Shown: positions 1 to 8,663 of the stretch, in pieces
How the letters are laid out: every line of letters begins with the position of its first letter
Position numbering within the stretch: position 1 is the stretch's first letter
Assembly: GCF_027604915.1 (NCBI RefSeq)
Contig: NZ_JAJAQC010000004.1
Location: 62,001-126,000, forward strand
Reading direction: 5' to 3'
DNA: 64,000 bases
Origin: Streptomonospora mangrovi
GTDB taxonomy: Bacteria > Actinomycetota > Actinomycetes > Streptosporangiales > Streptosporangiaceae
Program-made: the position numbers and the translations under genes
The notes under the pieces: generated by a model
Database searches by the model: none
What the model saw: the letters and a program-made list of their open reading frames with translations, nothing else
Told to the model about the DNA's origin: nothing

Positions 1-973
1 GGAACGCGATGTCGTCCTCGGTCGGCTCGGGGACGTCGGGCACCGGCCCCTCCACGGGCTCGTCGGTCAGTCCGAGGTAGACCCCGCCGTCGAGCTGGGG
101 GAGCACCAGCGCGAACCGGGCGCGGTGGCCGGGCACCGGCAGGGTCAGCGCGGTGCGCAGGCCGGGGAACAGCCGACCGGGCAGCACCAGGTGGGTGCCG
201 CGGCTGGGGCGCAGCCGCACCTCGGGCGCCAGGCCGGCGGCCCACACGCCCGTGGCGTTGACGACCGCCCGCGCCCGCACGCGCAGCGCGGCACCGCTGA
301 GGCCGTCGCGCAGCAGGGCGCCGCCGCCGTCGGCCTCCTCCACCGCGCACCGGGTGAGGACGGCGGCGCCGCGCGCGGCGGCGGTGCGGGCCAGGGCCAC
401 CACCAGGCGGGCGTCGTCGACGAGCTGGCCGTCGTAGGAGAGCTGGCCGCCGCGCAGCCCCTCGGGCCGCAGCCCCGGGGCCAGTTCCAGCGCGCGGGCG
501 CGCGACACGCGCCGGGAGGCGGGCAGCAGGGCGCCCGGGGTGCCGGCCGACACCCGCAGCGCGTCGCCCATCAGCAGCCCGGCGCGGGTCACGGCGGCCT
601 GGAGGCGGCCGGTCTCGGCGTGCAGGGGCAGCAGCATCGGCAGCGCCCGCACCAGGTGCGGGGCGGTGCGCGCGATGAGGATGTGGCGCTCGCGCGCGCT
701 CTCGCGGGCGATGCCGACCTGGCCGGCGGCCAGGTAGCGCAGCCCGCCGTGGACCAGCTTGGAACTCCACCGGCTGGTGCCGAAGGCGAGGTCGTGCTTT
801 TCGGCGAGGACGACGCGCAGGCCGCGCGCCGCGGCGTCCAGCGCGATCCCGGCGCCGGTGACCCCGCCGCCGGCCACCACCAGGTCCACGTCGGGGTCCT
901 CGGCGAGCCGGTCCAGGTCGCGGGCGCGGCGCGCGGCGTTGAGGGAGGAGCCGGGTGCGGGCGCGGGGCTCAC
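1..973 (-). CDS. glpD: Aerobic glycerol-3-phosphate dehydrogenase, C-terminal part outside window
   Basis: FAD enzyme at the membrane that oxidises glycerol-3-phosphate to dihydroxyacetone phosphate and hands electrons to quinone. Reading leftward from GTG 973, about 324 codons are visible and the frame stays open to the window edge; the family has about 550 residues. Seen: Rossmann motif GGGVTGAG at residues 35-42, KLVHGGLRYL at 72-81 and VNATGVWA further on, all GlpD hallmarks. The GTG overlaps the TGA of the upstream TetR gene (GTGA), so the two are probably cotranscribed and translationally coupled. With the divergent flavoprotein and lipid kinase it forms a glycerolipid-related cluster. 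Confidence 0.93.
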   Translation of the reverse strand, partial: MSPAPAPGSSLNAARRARDLDRLAEDPDVDLVVAGGGVTGAGIALDAAARGLRVVLAEKHDLAFGTSRWSSKLVHGGLRYLAAGQVGIARESARERHILIARTAPHLVRALPMLLPLHAETGRLQAAVTRAGLLMGDALRVSAGTPGALLPASRRVSRARALELAPGLRPEGLRGGQLSYDGQLVDDARLVVALARTAAARGAAVLTRCAVEEADGGGALLRDGLSGAALRVRARAVVNATGVWAAGLAPEVRLRPSRGTHLVLPGRLFPGLRTALTLPVPGHRARFALVLPQLDGGVYLGLTDEPVEGPVPDVPEPTEDDIAF

Positions 974-1596
974 TCCCGGCCCTCGGGGCGCAGGTAGGCG
1001 TCGAGCATCCGGCGCAGCTCGGCGGTCTGGCGCTCCAGCGGCAGGGTGTCCTCGACCAGCCGCCAGGACAGCGCCGCGCTTTGTGCGGCCAGCAGCATCA
1101 TGCGGGCCAGCTCGGCGGGGTCGCCCGCGCGCACCGAGCCGTCGGCCTGGCCGGCGCGGATCTGGCGCTCGGCCACGGCCAGCAGGCTGAGCTGGCTGGA
1201 GCCCAGCCGGTGGAAGGTGTAGGTGATCAGCGCCTCGGGCTCGGTGTCGATGATGCGGCCCAGCAGCGGGTGGCCGCGCAGTTCGGCGACGACGAGGACG
1301 GTCCCGGCCACCAGGCGGGCGCGTGCGTCGCCGCCCGCGACGGCGGCGCGCGGTGTGACGGCGTCGGCCACCGCGCGCATCTCGCGGGTGAGCAGGTCGG
1401 CCAGCAGGGTGCCGATGTCGCGCCAGCGCCGGTAGACGGTCGGGCGGCTGACCCCGGCGCGGCGGGCGACGTCGGTCAGTGTGAGCCGCCGCAGCCCGAA
1501 GAGGGCGATGGACTCATAGGCGGCGTCGAGGAGGGTGTCGGCCAGGGGGTCGGGGGAGGGGGAGCCGTCCCCGCCGTCCTCGTTACTGATTGACAT
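970..1596 (-). CDS. TetR-family transcriptional regulator
   Basis: Predicted 208-residue DNA-binding repressor. The N-terminal helix-turn-helix (LTDVARRAGVSRPTVYRRW, about residues 38-56) is typical TetR; the C-terminal ligand domain is not recognisable. I chose ATG 1596 (MSISNEDGG); an in-frame codon at 1626 would overlap the divergent gene start at 1617. A TTGACA hexamer at 1590-1595 on the plus strand overlaps this start codon, so repressor and flavoprotein promoters are interleaved. Its stop overlaps the glpD start. Likely regulates glpD and/or the divergent operon; the effector is unknown. Confidence 0.9.
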   Translation of the reverse strand: MSISNEDGGDGSPSPDPLADTLLDAAYESIALFGLRRLTLTDVARRAGVSRPTVYRRWRDIGTLLADLLTREMRAVADAVTPRAAVAGGDARARLVAGTVLVVAELRGHPLLGRIIDTEPEALITYTFHRLGSSQLSLLAVAERQIRAGQADGSVRAGDPAELARMMLLAAQSAALSWRLVEDTLPLERQTAELRRMLDAYLRPEGRE

Positions 1597-1616
1597 CACG
1601 TGCAAAACTGTAACGC

Positions 1617-3296
1617 ATGACGGCACCCACCCACCGTATCGGTGAACCCGCCTGGGACGCCTGGGGCGACCCCGCCCGCGCCCACCACCTCACCCCCGAC
1701 CAGCGCGCGCTCATCGCCCAGGTGCTGGGGGTGCCCGCCACCACCGCCGCGCCGCGCGCCGCCGAGACCGAGCTGCGGGTGGCGCGCAGCGCCCTGCCTC
1801 CGGCGGCGCGGGCCGCCCTGGCCGCCGCCGTGGGGCCGGCCCACGTCAACACCAACCCCGCCGCCCGCCTGCGCCGCGCCGGCGGCAAGAGCACCCCTGA
1901 CCTGCTGCGCCGGCGCGCCGGGGACGTCGCCCGCGCGCCCGACGCCGTCGTGTCCCCCGCCGACCACGACCAGGTGGCGGCGGTGCTGGCCGCCTGCGCC
2001 GAGCACGGGGTGGCCGTGGTGCCCTTCGGCGGCGGCACCAGCGTGGTGGGCGGCGTGGAGCCGCTGCGCGGCGGGTTCGCCGCCGCGATCACCCTGGACC
2101 TGCGCCGCCTGGACCGGCTGGTCGCGCTGGACCCGGTCGCCCGCACCGCCACCCTCCAGGCCGGGCTGCGCACGCCCGAGGCGGAGGAGGTGCTGGCCGA
2201 CTTCGGCATGACGCTGGGGCACCGGCCGCAGAGCTACGAGTACGCCACCATCGGCGGCTACGCGGCCACCCGCTCGGCCGGCCAGGACTCCGCCGGCTAC
2301 GGCCGCTTCGACTCCATGGTCCTGGCGCTGCGGGCGGCCACCCCGCGCGGCACCCTCGACCTGGGCCGGGCGCCCGCCTCGGCCGCGGGCCCCGACCTGC
2401 GCCAGCTCCTGCTGGGCTCCGAAGGGGTGTTCGGCGTGATCACCGAGGTCACGCTGCGGGTGCGCCCCCTGCCCGCGGCCGAACACGAGGAGGCGTGGGG
2501 CCTCCCCGACTTCGCCGCCGGCACCGAGGCGCTGCGCGCCCTGGCCCAGGGCGGCCTGCGGCCCACCCTCGTGCGGCTCTCCGACCCCGCCGAGACGTTC
2601 GTCAACGCCGTCCTGGCCGGAGCGCCGGCTCCGCAGGGATGCCTGGCCGTGGTGCGCTGCGAGGGCGACGCCGCCTACGTGGCCGCCGCGCGCGACGCCG
2701 CGGCCGCCGCCCTGCGCGCGGTCGGCGGCGCCCCGCTGGGCGCGGAGCCCGTGGCGCACTGGCGCGAGGGCCGCTACTCGGCGCCCTACCTGCGCGACGC
2801 GCTGCTGGACGCCGGCGTGCTGGCCGAGACGCTGGAGACCGCCGCCACCTGGTCGCGGCTGCCCGGGCTGCGCCGGGCGGTCACCGCCGCCCTCACCACC
2901 GCCCTGGGCGGCGGGGGCGGGCCCGAGCCGCTCGTGCTGTGCCACATCTCCCACATCTATCCCGAGGGCGCCTCGCTCTACTTCACCGTGGCCACCGCCG
3001 CCGGGGACGACCCGCTGGAGCGCTGGCGGGCCGCCAAGCGGGCGGCCGGCGACGCGATCACCGCGCACGGCGGCACCATCACCCACCACCACGCCGTGGG
3101 CACCGACCACCGGCCGTGGTTGGGCGCCGAGGTGGGCGATCTGGGCGTGGAGGTGCTGCGCGCGGTCAAGCGCACACTGGACCCGGCCGGCGTGCTCAAC
3201 CCCGGCAAGCTGATCCCCGCCTCCGCTCCCGGCACCGGTCGAGGGGGCGGTGCCGGGAGCGGGACGGAGAGCGGCGCCGAGGAGGGACGGCGGTGA
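1617..3296 (+). CDS. FAD-binding oxidase of the alkyldihydroxyacetone-phosphate synthase type
   Basis: 559-residue flavoprotein of the VAO/AGPS family. The FAD-binding PP-loop reads VVPFGGGTSVVGG near residue 138; the C-terminal half has the AGPS-like ITHHHAVGTDH segment and ends LDPAGVLNPGKLIP, the family signature. In eukaryotes AGPS makes ether-lipid precursors from acyl-DHAP; the bacterial substrate is not established. It begins 20 bp from the divergent TetR start with no clear ribosome site, so it may be leaderless, and overlaps the next gene by 4 bp (GTGA). The neighbourhood (GlpD, TetR, this protein, lipid kinase) matches the order known in Mycobacterium tuberculosis, supporting a glycerolipid role. 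Confidence 0.88.
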   Translation: MTAPTHRIGEPAWDAWGDPARAHHLTPDQRALIAQVLGVPATTAAPRAAETELRVARSALPPAARAALAAAVGPAHVNTNPAARLRRAGGKSTPDLLRRRAGDVARAPDAVVSPADHDQVAAVLAACAEHGVAVVPFGGGTSVVGGVEPLRGGFAAAITLDLRRLDRLVALDPVARTATLQAGLRTPEAEEVLADFGMTLGHRPQSYEYATIGGYAATRSAGQDSAGYGRFDSMVLALRAATPRGTLDLGRAPASAAGPDLRQLLLGSEGVFGVITEVTLRVRPLPAAEHEEAWGLPDFAAGTEALRALAQGGLRPTLVRLSDPAETFVNAVLAGAPAPQGCLAVVRCEGDAAYVAAARDAAAAALRAVGGAPLGAEPVAHWREGRYSAPYLRDALLDAGVLAETLETAATWSRLPGLRRAVTAALTTALGGGGGPEPLVLCHISHIYPEGASLYFTVATAAGDDPLERWRAAKRAAGDAITAHGGTITHHHAVGTDHRPWLGAEVGDLGVEVLRAVKRTLDPAGVLNPGKLIPASAPGTGRGGGAGSGTESGAEEGRR

Positions 3297-4276
3297 CCGG
3301 TGGGGGAGAGGCCGCCCCGCGCACGGTGACCCTGCTGGCCAACCCGGTCGCGGGCGGTCGGCGCGGCGCCGCCTGGGCCGCCGAGGCCGCGCGCCGGCTG
3401 CTGGCCCGGGGCATCGACGTCGACCTCGTCGCCGGGCGCGACGCGGCCGAGTCCCGCGCCCGGGCGCGGGCGTGCGTGGCCGCCGGCTCCGACGTGCTCG
3501 CGGTGGCCGGCGGCGACGGCATGGTGCACCTGGCCGTGCAGGAGTTGGCGGGCAGCGCCACGGCGCTGGCGGTGCTGCCCACCGGCACCGGCAACGACTT
3601 CGCCCGCGCGCTGGGGATCCCGGCGGGCGACCCCGCCGCGGCCGCCGCGGTGGTGGCGGGCGGCCGGCGCCGCCGCATCGACGTGGGCGTGTGCACCCCT
3701 TCGGCGGCCGCCGGGGCGCCCGCGCCCGAGGCGCGCCGGTTCGCGACCGTGCTGACCAGCGGCTTCGACTCCTTCGTCAACGAGCGGGCCAACCGCATGG
3801 CCTGGCCGCGCGGGCGCGCCCGCTACGCGGCGGCGGTCCTGGCCGAACTGGGCCGGCTGCGCCCCCGGCCGTTCACCGTCATTGCCGACGGCCGAGCCGA
3901 GGAGTTCGAGGCGGTCCTGGTGGCGGTGGGAAACACCGGCGTCTACGGCGGCGGCATGCGCGTCTGCCCCCACGCCCTCCCCGACGACGGCCTGCTGTCG
4001 GTCACCGTGGTGGGTCCGGCCACGCGCGCCGGGCTGCTGCGCGCCTTCCCCCGCATCTACCGGGGCAGCCACGCCACCCACCCGCTGGTGCGCACCTTCC
4101 ACGCCCGCACGCTGCGCGTGGAGGCCCCCGACGTGCCCGCCTTCGCCGACGGCGAGCCCGTTGGCGCGCTGCCCCTGGCGGCCGAGGCCGCCCCGGCGGC
4201 CCTGGAGGTCGTCGTGCCGCGCCCCCGCGCCCGTCCCGGGATCACCGGGGGCGACGGGTGCGGCGGGCACCGGTAG
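3293..4276 (+). CDS. Diacylglycerol/lipid kinase family protein
   Basis: 327-residue soluble kinase of the DagK/LCB5 type, predicted to phosphorylate diacylglycerol or a related lipid at the membrane face. GTG 3293 overlaps the TGA of the flavoprotein gene, indicating translational coupling. Motifs in order: glycine-rich LLANPVAGGRRG near the N-terminus, AVAGGDGMVH (nucleotide-binding GGDG), LPTGTGNDFAR, and CPHALPDDGLLSV in the C-terminal beta domain. Length is normal. With the flavoprotein and GlpD it suggests interconversion of glycerol-phosphate, ether or diacyl lipids; the exact substrate is inferred. Confidence 0.92.
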   Translation: MTGGGEAAPRTVTLLANPVAGGRRGAAWAAEAARRLLARGIDVDLVAGRDAAESRARARACVAAGSDVLAVAGGDGMVHLAVQELAGSATALAVLPTGTGNDFARALGIPAGDPAAAAAVVAGGRRRRIDVGVCTPSAAAGAPAPEARRFATVLTSGFDSFVNERANRMAWPRGRARYAAAVLAELGRLRPRPFTVIADGRAEEFEAVLVAVGNTGVYGGGMRVCPHALPDDGLLSVTVVGPATRAGLLRAFPRIYRGSHATHPLVRTFHARTLRVEAPDVPAFADGEPVGALPLAAEAAPAALEVVVPRPRARPGITGGDGCGGHR

Positions 4277-4345
4277 CGTCGGGGCAGGTGTCCGGCACAC
4301 CGGGCACCTCGGTACATCCCAGCGGAAAGGACGGCGCGACCGACC

Positions 4346-4966
4346 ATGGAGGAACCCCCCGGCAACCGATGGGCCGCGATCGCGGGAGACGACCACGGCG
4401 CCCGCTACGCCGCCCGGTTCGCGGACCTGGCCGCCTCCGGCGCCGACGTGCACGGCGAGGCGCACTTCTGCGCCGCCCTGCTGGCCCCCGGCTCCCGGGT
4501 ACTGGACGCCGGGTGCGGGACCGGGCGGGTGGCGATCCGGCTCGCCGAACTGGGGCACGAGTGCACCGGGGTGGACGCCGACGCCTCCATGCTGGCCCAG
4601 GCGCGCTCCCGCGCCCCCGCGATGACGTGGATCCAGGCCGACCTGGTCACCGCGGACCGGCTCGATCTGCGCCCGGACTTCGACATGGTGGTGGCGGCGG
4701 GCAACGTCATCCCGCTGCTGGCGCCCACGACCGAGCCCGCCGTCGTGGCCGCCCTGGCGGCGCTGCTGCGCCCCGGCGGACTCCTGGTCGCCGGGTTCGG
4801 CCTGGACGCCGCGCACCTGCCCCTGGACGACGCCCCGGTGACCCTGGCCGACTACGACAACTGGTGCGCCGACGCCGGACTCGCCCTCGCCACCCGCGCG
4901 GCCACGTGGGACGGCGCCCCCTACACCGGCGGCGGCTACGCGGTCAGCGTGCACCGCCGCGACTGA
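4346..4966 (+). CDS. Class I SAM-dependent methyltransferase
   Basis: 206-residue protein with a Rossmann methyltransferase fold. Motif I is VLDAGCGTGRVAIRLAELG (about residues 51-69), followed by an acidic end of beta-2 (GVDADASML) and motif LRPGGLLVAG near 145-155. The target is unknown. ATG 4346 is the first start after a purine-rich stretch (GGAAAGGA at 4323-4330), though spacing is long. About 70 bp after the lipid kinase on the same strand; it could be a separate unit. Confidence 0.87.
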   Translation: MEEPPGNRWAAIAGDDHGARYAARFADLAASGADVHGEAHFCAALLAPGSRVLDAGCGTGRVAIRLAELGHECTGVDADASMLAQARSRAPAMTWIQADLVTADRLDLRPDFDMVVAAGNVIPLLAPTTEPAVVAALAALLRPGGLLVAGFGLDAAHLPLDDAPVTLADYDNWCADAGLALATRAATWDGAPYTGGGYAVSVHRRD

Positions 4967-5086
4967 CCCCGCGACCGCCTTCCGTGACCGACCCGCCCGC
5001 CACGCGCGTGCGTCGATTCTGGAATAACCGTCCGGTTCCGGGTAGGCAGGGACTGGAATCCCGACAGATTGGAAGCAGCGACCACC

Positions 5087-5269
5087 ATGGCAGCAAATCT
5101 CGTGCGCACCCGCAACAAGGTCATCGCCGGAGTCTGCGGCGGCCTCGCCCGCCGCTTCGGCCTCTCACCGTCCCTGGTCCGGGTGCTGTTCGTCGTCTCG
5201 TGCCTCATCCCGGGCCCGCAGTTCATCATCTACATCGCCCTTTGGGTGATCATGCCCAAGGAGGCGTAG
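5087..5269 (+). CDS. PspC-domain membrane protein
   Basis: Sixty-residue protein consisting of one PspC domain: VIAGVCGGLARRFGLSPSLV followed by a hydrophobic helix (LFVVSCLIPGPQFIIYIALWVIM) and a lysine/glutamate end. PspC proteins are small envelope-stress proteins of the phage-shock type; in actinobacteria short stand-alone copies are common. ATG 5087 is chosen because GGAAG lies 11 bases upstream and the family begins at about this point. Monocistronic: a strong hairpin follows. Confidence 0.9.
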   Translation: MAANLVRTRNKVIAGVCGGLARRFGLSPSLVRVLFVVSCLIPGPQFIIYIALWVIMPKEA

Positions 5270-5289
5270 CACCGGCCGTCCCACCCCAC

Positions 5290-5329
5290 GCCTTCCCCGG
5301 CCCGGCCCAAACCGCCCCCCGGGGAAGGC
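5290..5329 (+). terminator. Hairpin terminator after the PspC gene
   Basis: Perfect 11-bp stem GCCTTCCCCGG (5290-5300) and CCGGGGAAGGC (5319-5329) with an 18-base loop. No T-run follows, as is usual in high-GC actinobacteria. Lies between convergent genes and may stop both. Confidence 0.65.
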
Positions 5330-5393
5330 CCCGCCACCCGCGCGCAGCGGCCCGGGGCGTCTTGCTGCGGCGGGCGGCCTGTTGCGGCGGGGC

Positions 5394-6140
5394 TCAGCGG
5401 GTTTTGCCGTGGGCTCCCGGGGTGTAGCCGATGGCGCGGTGGAAGACGTCGATGAAAGCGCTGGGGGAGGACCAGCCGCAGTGGTGGGCCACGGTGGTGA
5501 CCGGGGTTTCGTCGGCCAGGAGGCGCAGGGCGTGGTAGAGGCGCAGTTGGGTGCGCCACTGGGGGAACGTCATGCCCAACTCGCGGCGGAAGAGGCGGCT
5601 GAGGGTGCGTTCGGCCGCGCCGGTGGCGGTGCCCAGTTGGGACAGGGTGCGGGGGTCGGCCGGGTCGCGGTGGAGGAGGTCGCACACGGCGGCCAGGCGG
5701 GGGTCGGTGGGGGCGGGGAGGTGCACGGGCTGCTGGGGTGAGGCGCGCAACTGGTCCAGCAGCACCGCGCGCAGGCGGCGGCGCTGGGGGGTCTCGGCGC
5801 GCGGGCCGCGCGTGTAGGCCACGATCAGCTCGCGCAGCAGCGGGCTCACCGCCAGGACCGTGGGGGTGTCCAGGCGCAGCGGGTTGGTGTCGGCGGGCAG
5901 GCCCAGCAGGTGCAGCTCCAGGCGGCCGTGCGCGCGGTGGGCGTGCACGCAGCCGGCCGGCACCCAGATCGCGCGGGTGCCCGGCGCGAACCACGTGCCC
6001 GCGTCGGTGGTGACGGCCAGCACCCCCGAACCCGCGTAGATGATCTGGTGGTCGTCGTGGCGGTGCGCCCCGATCACCTCCCCCGGCGCCAGCGGCCGGA
6101 TGTCGGTGGGCGCCTTCGGGGTGTGGCGGATTTCCGGCAT
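5394..6140 (-). CDS. AraC-family regulator with N-terminal cupin
   Basis: 248-residue regulator: N-terminal cupin (PGEVIGAHRHDDHQIIYAGSG, residues 15-35) for effector sensing and a C-terminal AraC DNA-binding domain (LSQLGTATGAAERTLSRLF, then TTVAHHCGWSSPSAFIDVF), ending GYTPGAHGKTR. ATG 6140 gives the usual family length. It is divergent from the Fsr-type MFS exporter starting at 6195, with only 54 bp between, so it most likely controls that gene and itself. The same arrangement is frequent in actinobacteria. Confidence 0.91.
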   Translation of the reverse strand: MPEIRHTPKAPTDIRPLAPGEVIGAHRHDDHQIIYAGSGVLAVTTDAGTWFAPGTRAIWVPAGCVHAHRAHGRLELHLLGLPADTNPLRLDTPTVLAVSPLLRELIVAYTRGPRAETPQRRRLRAVLLDQLRASPQQPVHLPAPTDPRLAAVCDLLHRDPADPRTLSQLGTATGAAERTLSRLFRRELGMTFPQWRTQLRLYHALRLLADETPVTTVAHHCGWSSPSAFIDVFHRAIGYTPGAHGKTR

Positions 6141-6194
6141 AAGTTGGCAGGTTATCGGAAGCGCGCTCGCCCCCTCCGCCGCCACGATGGCCGG

Positions 6195-7373
6195 GTGGTC
6201 AACCGCCTCCTCACCCCGCACACCCGCCCGGTCGTCCTGCTGGCGCTCGGGCACGCCTGCGTCGACGTCTACCAGGGCGCGGTCGCCGCGCTGGTGCCCT
6301 TCCTCGTCTCCGAGCGCGCCTACACCTACGCCGCCGCCTCGGGGATCGTCCTGGCCGCCACCCTGCTGTCCTCGGTGGTGCAGCCGCTGTTCGGCGCGCT
6401 CACCGACCGGTGGGCCATGCCCTGGCTGCTGCCGGTCAGCACCCTGGCCGGCGGGGCGGGGGTCGCCCTCGCCGGTGTCACCGGCTCCTACGGCCTCACC
6501 CTGGCGGTCGTGGCCCTCTCGGGTGTCGGCGTCGCCGCCTACCACCCCGAGGCCGCCCGGGCGGCGCGGACCGCCAGCCGCGGCAGCCACGTCGCGATGG
6601 GCTGGTTCTCGCTGGGCGGCAACCTCGGGTTCGCCGCCGCACCCCTGCTGGTGGCCGCCGTGGTCGCCACCGGCGGCCTGGGCGCCTCGCCGCTGCTGGT
6701 GGTGCCCGCCATCGCCGGCGCGGCCCTGTGCGCGGCGGCGCTGCGCGCGATCGCGCCCCCCTCCGGCGCGGCGCGGGCCGCACGGGCGCGCGGCCCCGCC
6801 GGGCGGGACGACTGGCGGTCCTTCGCGCTGCTGTCGGGGGCCATCGCGTACCGCTCGGTCGTGTTCGTGGGCCTGAGCGCGTTCATCGCCCTCTACGCGC
6901 GCGAGCGCACCGGGGGAGGCGACGCCGCCGGCGCGGCCGCGCTGTTCGTCCTCTACCTGGGCGGCGCGGTGGGGACCGCGGCGGGCGGCCGGCTCGCCAC
7001 CCGCTTCGGCCGCCTGCCCGTGGTGCGCTGGTCCTACGCCCTGTCCGTCCTGGCCGTGGCCGGGGTGGTGCTGGTGCCCGGCCCGGTGCTCTACCTGTTC
7101 GTCGCGCTCGCCTCGGCCGGCCTGTACGTGCCGTTCTCCCTGCACGTCACCCTGGGCCAGGACTACCTGCCCCGGCGCGTGGGCACCGCCGGCGGGGTCA
7201 CCCTGGGCCTGGCCGTCAGCGTCGGGGGGATCGCCAGCCCCGCCGTGGGCGCCCTCGCCGACGCGGCGTCGTTGCAGACCGCCCTCGCGCCGCTGATCGC
7301 GCTGCCCGCCCTGGGCTGGGTCCTGCTGCGCCCCCTGGAGGAGCCCGCGCGCCTGGAGCAGGGGGCGGGCTGA
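6195..7373 (+). CDS. MFS exporter of the fosmidomycin-resistance (Fsr) type
   Basis: 392-residue inner-membrane transporter with about 12 hydrophobic helices. The N-terminus (LLALGHACVDVYQGAVAALV) matches the Fsr family signature (GH..ND.YQG), and the loop 2-3 motif GALTDRW is the MFS signature. Fsr proteins export fosmidomycin and other small molecules by proton antiport; the substrate here is not known. GTG 6195 starts directly before the first helix. Divergent from the AraC regulator and followed 48 bp later by a TetR gene. Confidence 0.87.
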   Translation: MVNRLLTPHTRPVVLLALGHACVDVYQGAVAALVPFLVSERAYTYAAASGIVLAATLLSSVVQPLFGALTDRWAMPWLLPVSTLAGGAGVALAGVTGSYGLTLAVVALSGVGVAAYHPEAARAARTASRGSHVAMGWFSLGGNLGFAAAPLLVAAVVATGGLGASPLLVVPAIAGAALCAAALRAIAPPSGAARAARARGPAGRDDWRSFALLSGAIAYRSVVFVGLSAFIALYARERTGGGDAAGAAALFVLYLGGAVGTAAGGRLATRFGRLPVVRWSYALSVLAVAGVVLVPGPVLYLFVALASAGLYVPFSLHVTLGQDYLPRRVGTAGGVTLGLAVSVGGIASPAVGALADAASLQTALAPLIALPALGWVLLRPLEEPARLEQGAG

Positions 7374-7421
7374 GGCCGCCACCACCCCGGCGGCGCGCTG
7401 CCGGACACTAGGGTGGGGGCC

Positions 7422-7994
7422 ATGGCGAGAGGGCGGGTCACCCGGGATGACTGGACGCTGGCGGCGCTGCGCGCCCTGGCCCGCGGCGGCGTGGCCGCCG
7501 TGTCGGTCGACGCCCTCGCCGGGGAGCTGGACATCACCCGCGGCAGCTTCTACTGGCACTTCAAGGACCGCGAGGCGCTGCTGGTGGCCGCGCTGGAGCT
7601 GTGGGAGCAGCGGGCCACCGCCGACGTCATCACCCGCATCGAGCCCATCGCCGACCCCGCCGAGCAGTTGCGCGTCCTGCTGGAGACCGCGCTGGGCGCC
7701 GACGCCGTGGCCGGCCTGGAGCCCGCGCTGCTGGCGCACTCCGACCACCCCGTGGTGGCGCCCGTGCTCACCCGCGTCGTCGAGCGGCGCATCGGCTTCC
7801 TCACCGGCCTCTACCGCCGCCTGGGCCTGGACGCCGACACCGCGCGGCGCCAGGCGGTCGTGGCCTACGCCGCCTACCTGGGCTGGGCCGACCTGCGCCG
7901 CGCCGCCGCCGTGGTGCCCGAAGCCGCGGCCGAGGACCCGCGCGGGCAGGCCGCGCTGCGCCACCTCGTGGAGCAGTTGTCGGCCGTGCGCTAG
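7422..7994 (+). CDS. TetR-family regulator
   Basis: 190-residue repressor. The helix-turn-helix DALAGELDITRGSFYWHFKD (about residues 28-47) is classic TetR with the SFYWHF variant of helix 3. ATG 7422 lies after a G-rich ribosome site. It follows the Fsr-type gene by 48 bp and precedes, by 89 bp, a membrane-protein gene whose leader holds a perfect 20-bp palindrome, which is its most likely operator. Confidence 0.9.
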   Translation: MARGRVTRDDWTLAALRALARGGVAAVSVDALAGELDITRGSFYWHFKDREALLVAALELWEQRATADVITRIEPIADPAEQLRVLLETALGADAVAGLEPALLAHSDHPVVAPVLTRVVERRIGFLTGLYRRLGLDADTARRQAVVAYAAYLGWADLRRAAAVVPEAAAEDPRGQAALRHLVEQLSAVR

Positions 7995-8015
7995 CCGTGT
8001 CCTTGCTCACCGCCC

Positions 8016-8060
8016 TTGACGTACACGACTGTACGGGCGGAACATACACCTGTGTATGTT
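8016..8060 (+). promoter_or_regulatory. Promoter region with two palindromic operators
   Basis: TTGACG at 8016-8021 is a good -35 box. Directly after it lies GTACA-N4-TGTAC (8021-8034), and at 8041-8060 a perfect inverted repeat AACATACAC-CT-GTGTATGTT. The second palindrome has the size and symmetry of a TetR operator and would cover the -10 region. It lies 24 bases before the membrane-protein start and just after the TetR gene, so that TetR is the natural candidate binder. Confidence 0.75.
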
Positions 8061-8083
8061 TCCCGAAACCGGAGGTCCAAGCC

Positions 8084-8554
8084 GTGCCGCGTCCCGTTGT
8101 AACCACGTTCGGCATCGGCGCCGGGGCGTGGGTCCTCACCGGCGCCGGCCACCTGGCCACGGTCGCCGCCCAGGCGCTGCGCCCTGAGACCGCCGAGGCG
8201 GCGCGCGCGTTCGCGGCCATGCGCGCTCACACCGTGGCCATCGCCGGCCTGCCGCGCGACCTCTACCAGCTCGACCTGGGGATGTCGCTGGTCATGGCGG
8301 TGGCCCTGGTCTTCGGCGGCCTGGTCTGCCTGCTTGTGGCGCGCTCGGCCCCCGAACTGGTCACGGGCGCGCGCTCACTGAGCGGCCTGGCGCTGGCGGC
8401 GTCGCTGGCGGCGCTGGGGCTGTCGGTGTGGCTGCTGCCGGTGCCGCCGATCGCGCTGTTCTCGGTGGCGGTCGCGGCGTTCGGCTGGTCCCTGGCCGCC
8501 GCCCGCCCGGCACCCGCCGCCCGACCCGTTCAGGCCACCGCCGGCCGCGGCTGA
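8084..8554 (+). CDS. Small membrane protein of unknown function
   Basis: 156 residues, about four membrane helices: residues 8-30, 62-86, 100-125 and 128-148. No catalytic motif or known family recognised. GTG 8084 is supported by GGAGG at 8071-8075. It is expressed from a promoter covered by a strong palindrome, so it is probably induced when the adjacent TetR protein releases DNA. It may be a small efflux or membrane-integrity protein, but nothing in the sequence proves this. Confidence 0.7.
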   Translation: MPRPVVTTFGIGAGAWVLTGAGHLATVAAQALRPETAEAARAFAAMRAHTVAIAGLPRDLYQLDLGMSLVMAVALVFGGLVCLLVARSAPELVTGARSLSGLALAASLAALGLSVWLLPVPPIALFSVAVAAFGWSLAAARPAPAARPVQATAGRG

Positions 8555-8575
8555 CCCGGCCGCGGCCTCAGCACC

Positions 8576-8610
8576 GGTGGGCCGGTGGGCCGGTGGGCGG
8601 GTGGGCCGGT
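8576..8610. repeat. Short tandem repeat, unit GGTGGGCC
   Basis: Four successive 8-bp copies (8576, 8584, 8592 with one change, 8600) and a partial fifth, in the gap between two convergent genes. Too short for any known element; probably slippage. Confidence 0.8.
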
Positions 8611-8663
8611 GCCGCGGCGGGGCGTCCCCGCTGCGGCACCGGCCCCGCGCGTCGGGGCGGCCG

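Noticed and set aside
5394-7964. Very long minus-strand open frame (over 850 codons) and many similar long antisense frames
   Set aside because: Only its last 248 codons code for the AraC protein; the rest is antisense to the MFS and TetR genes. High GC removes stop codons from the shadow frames.
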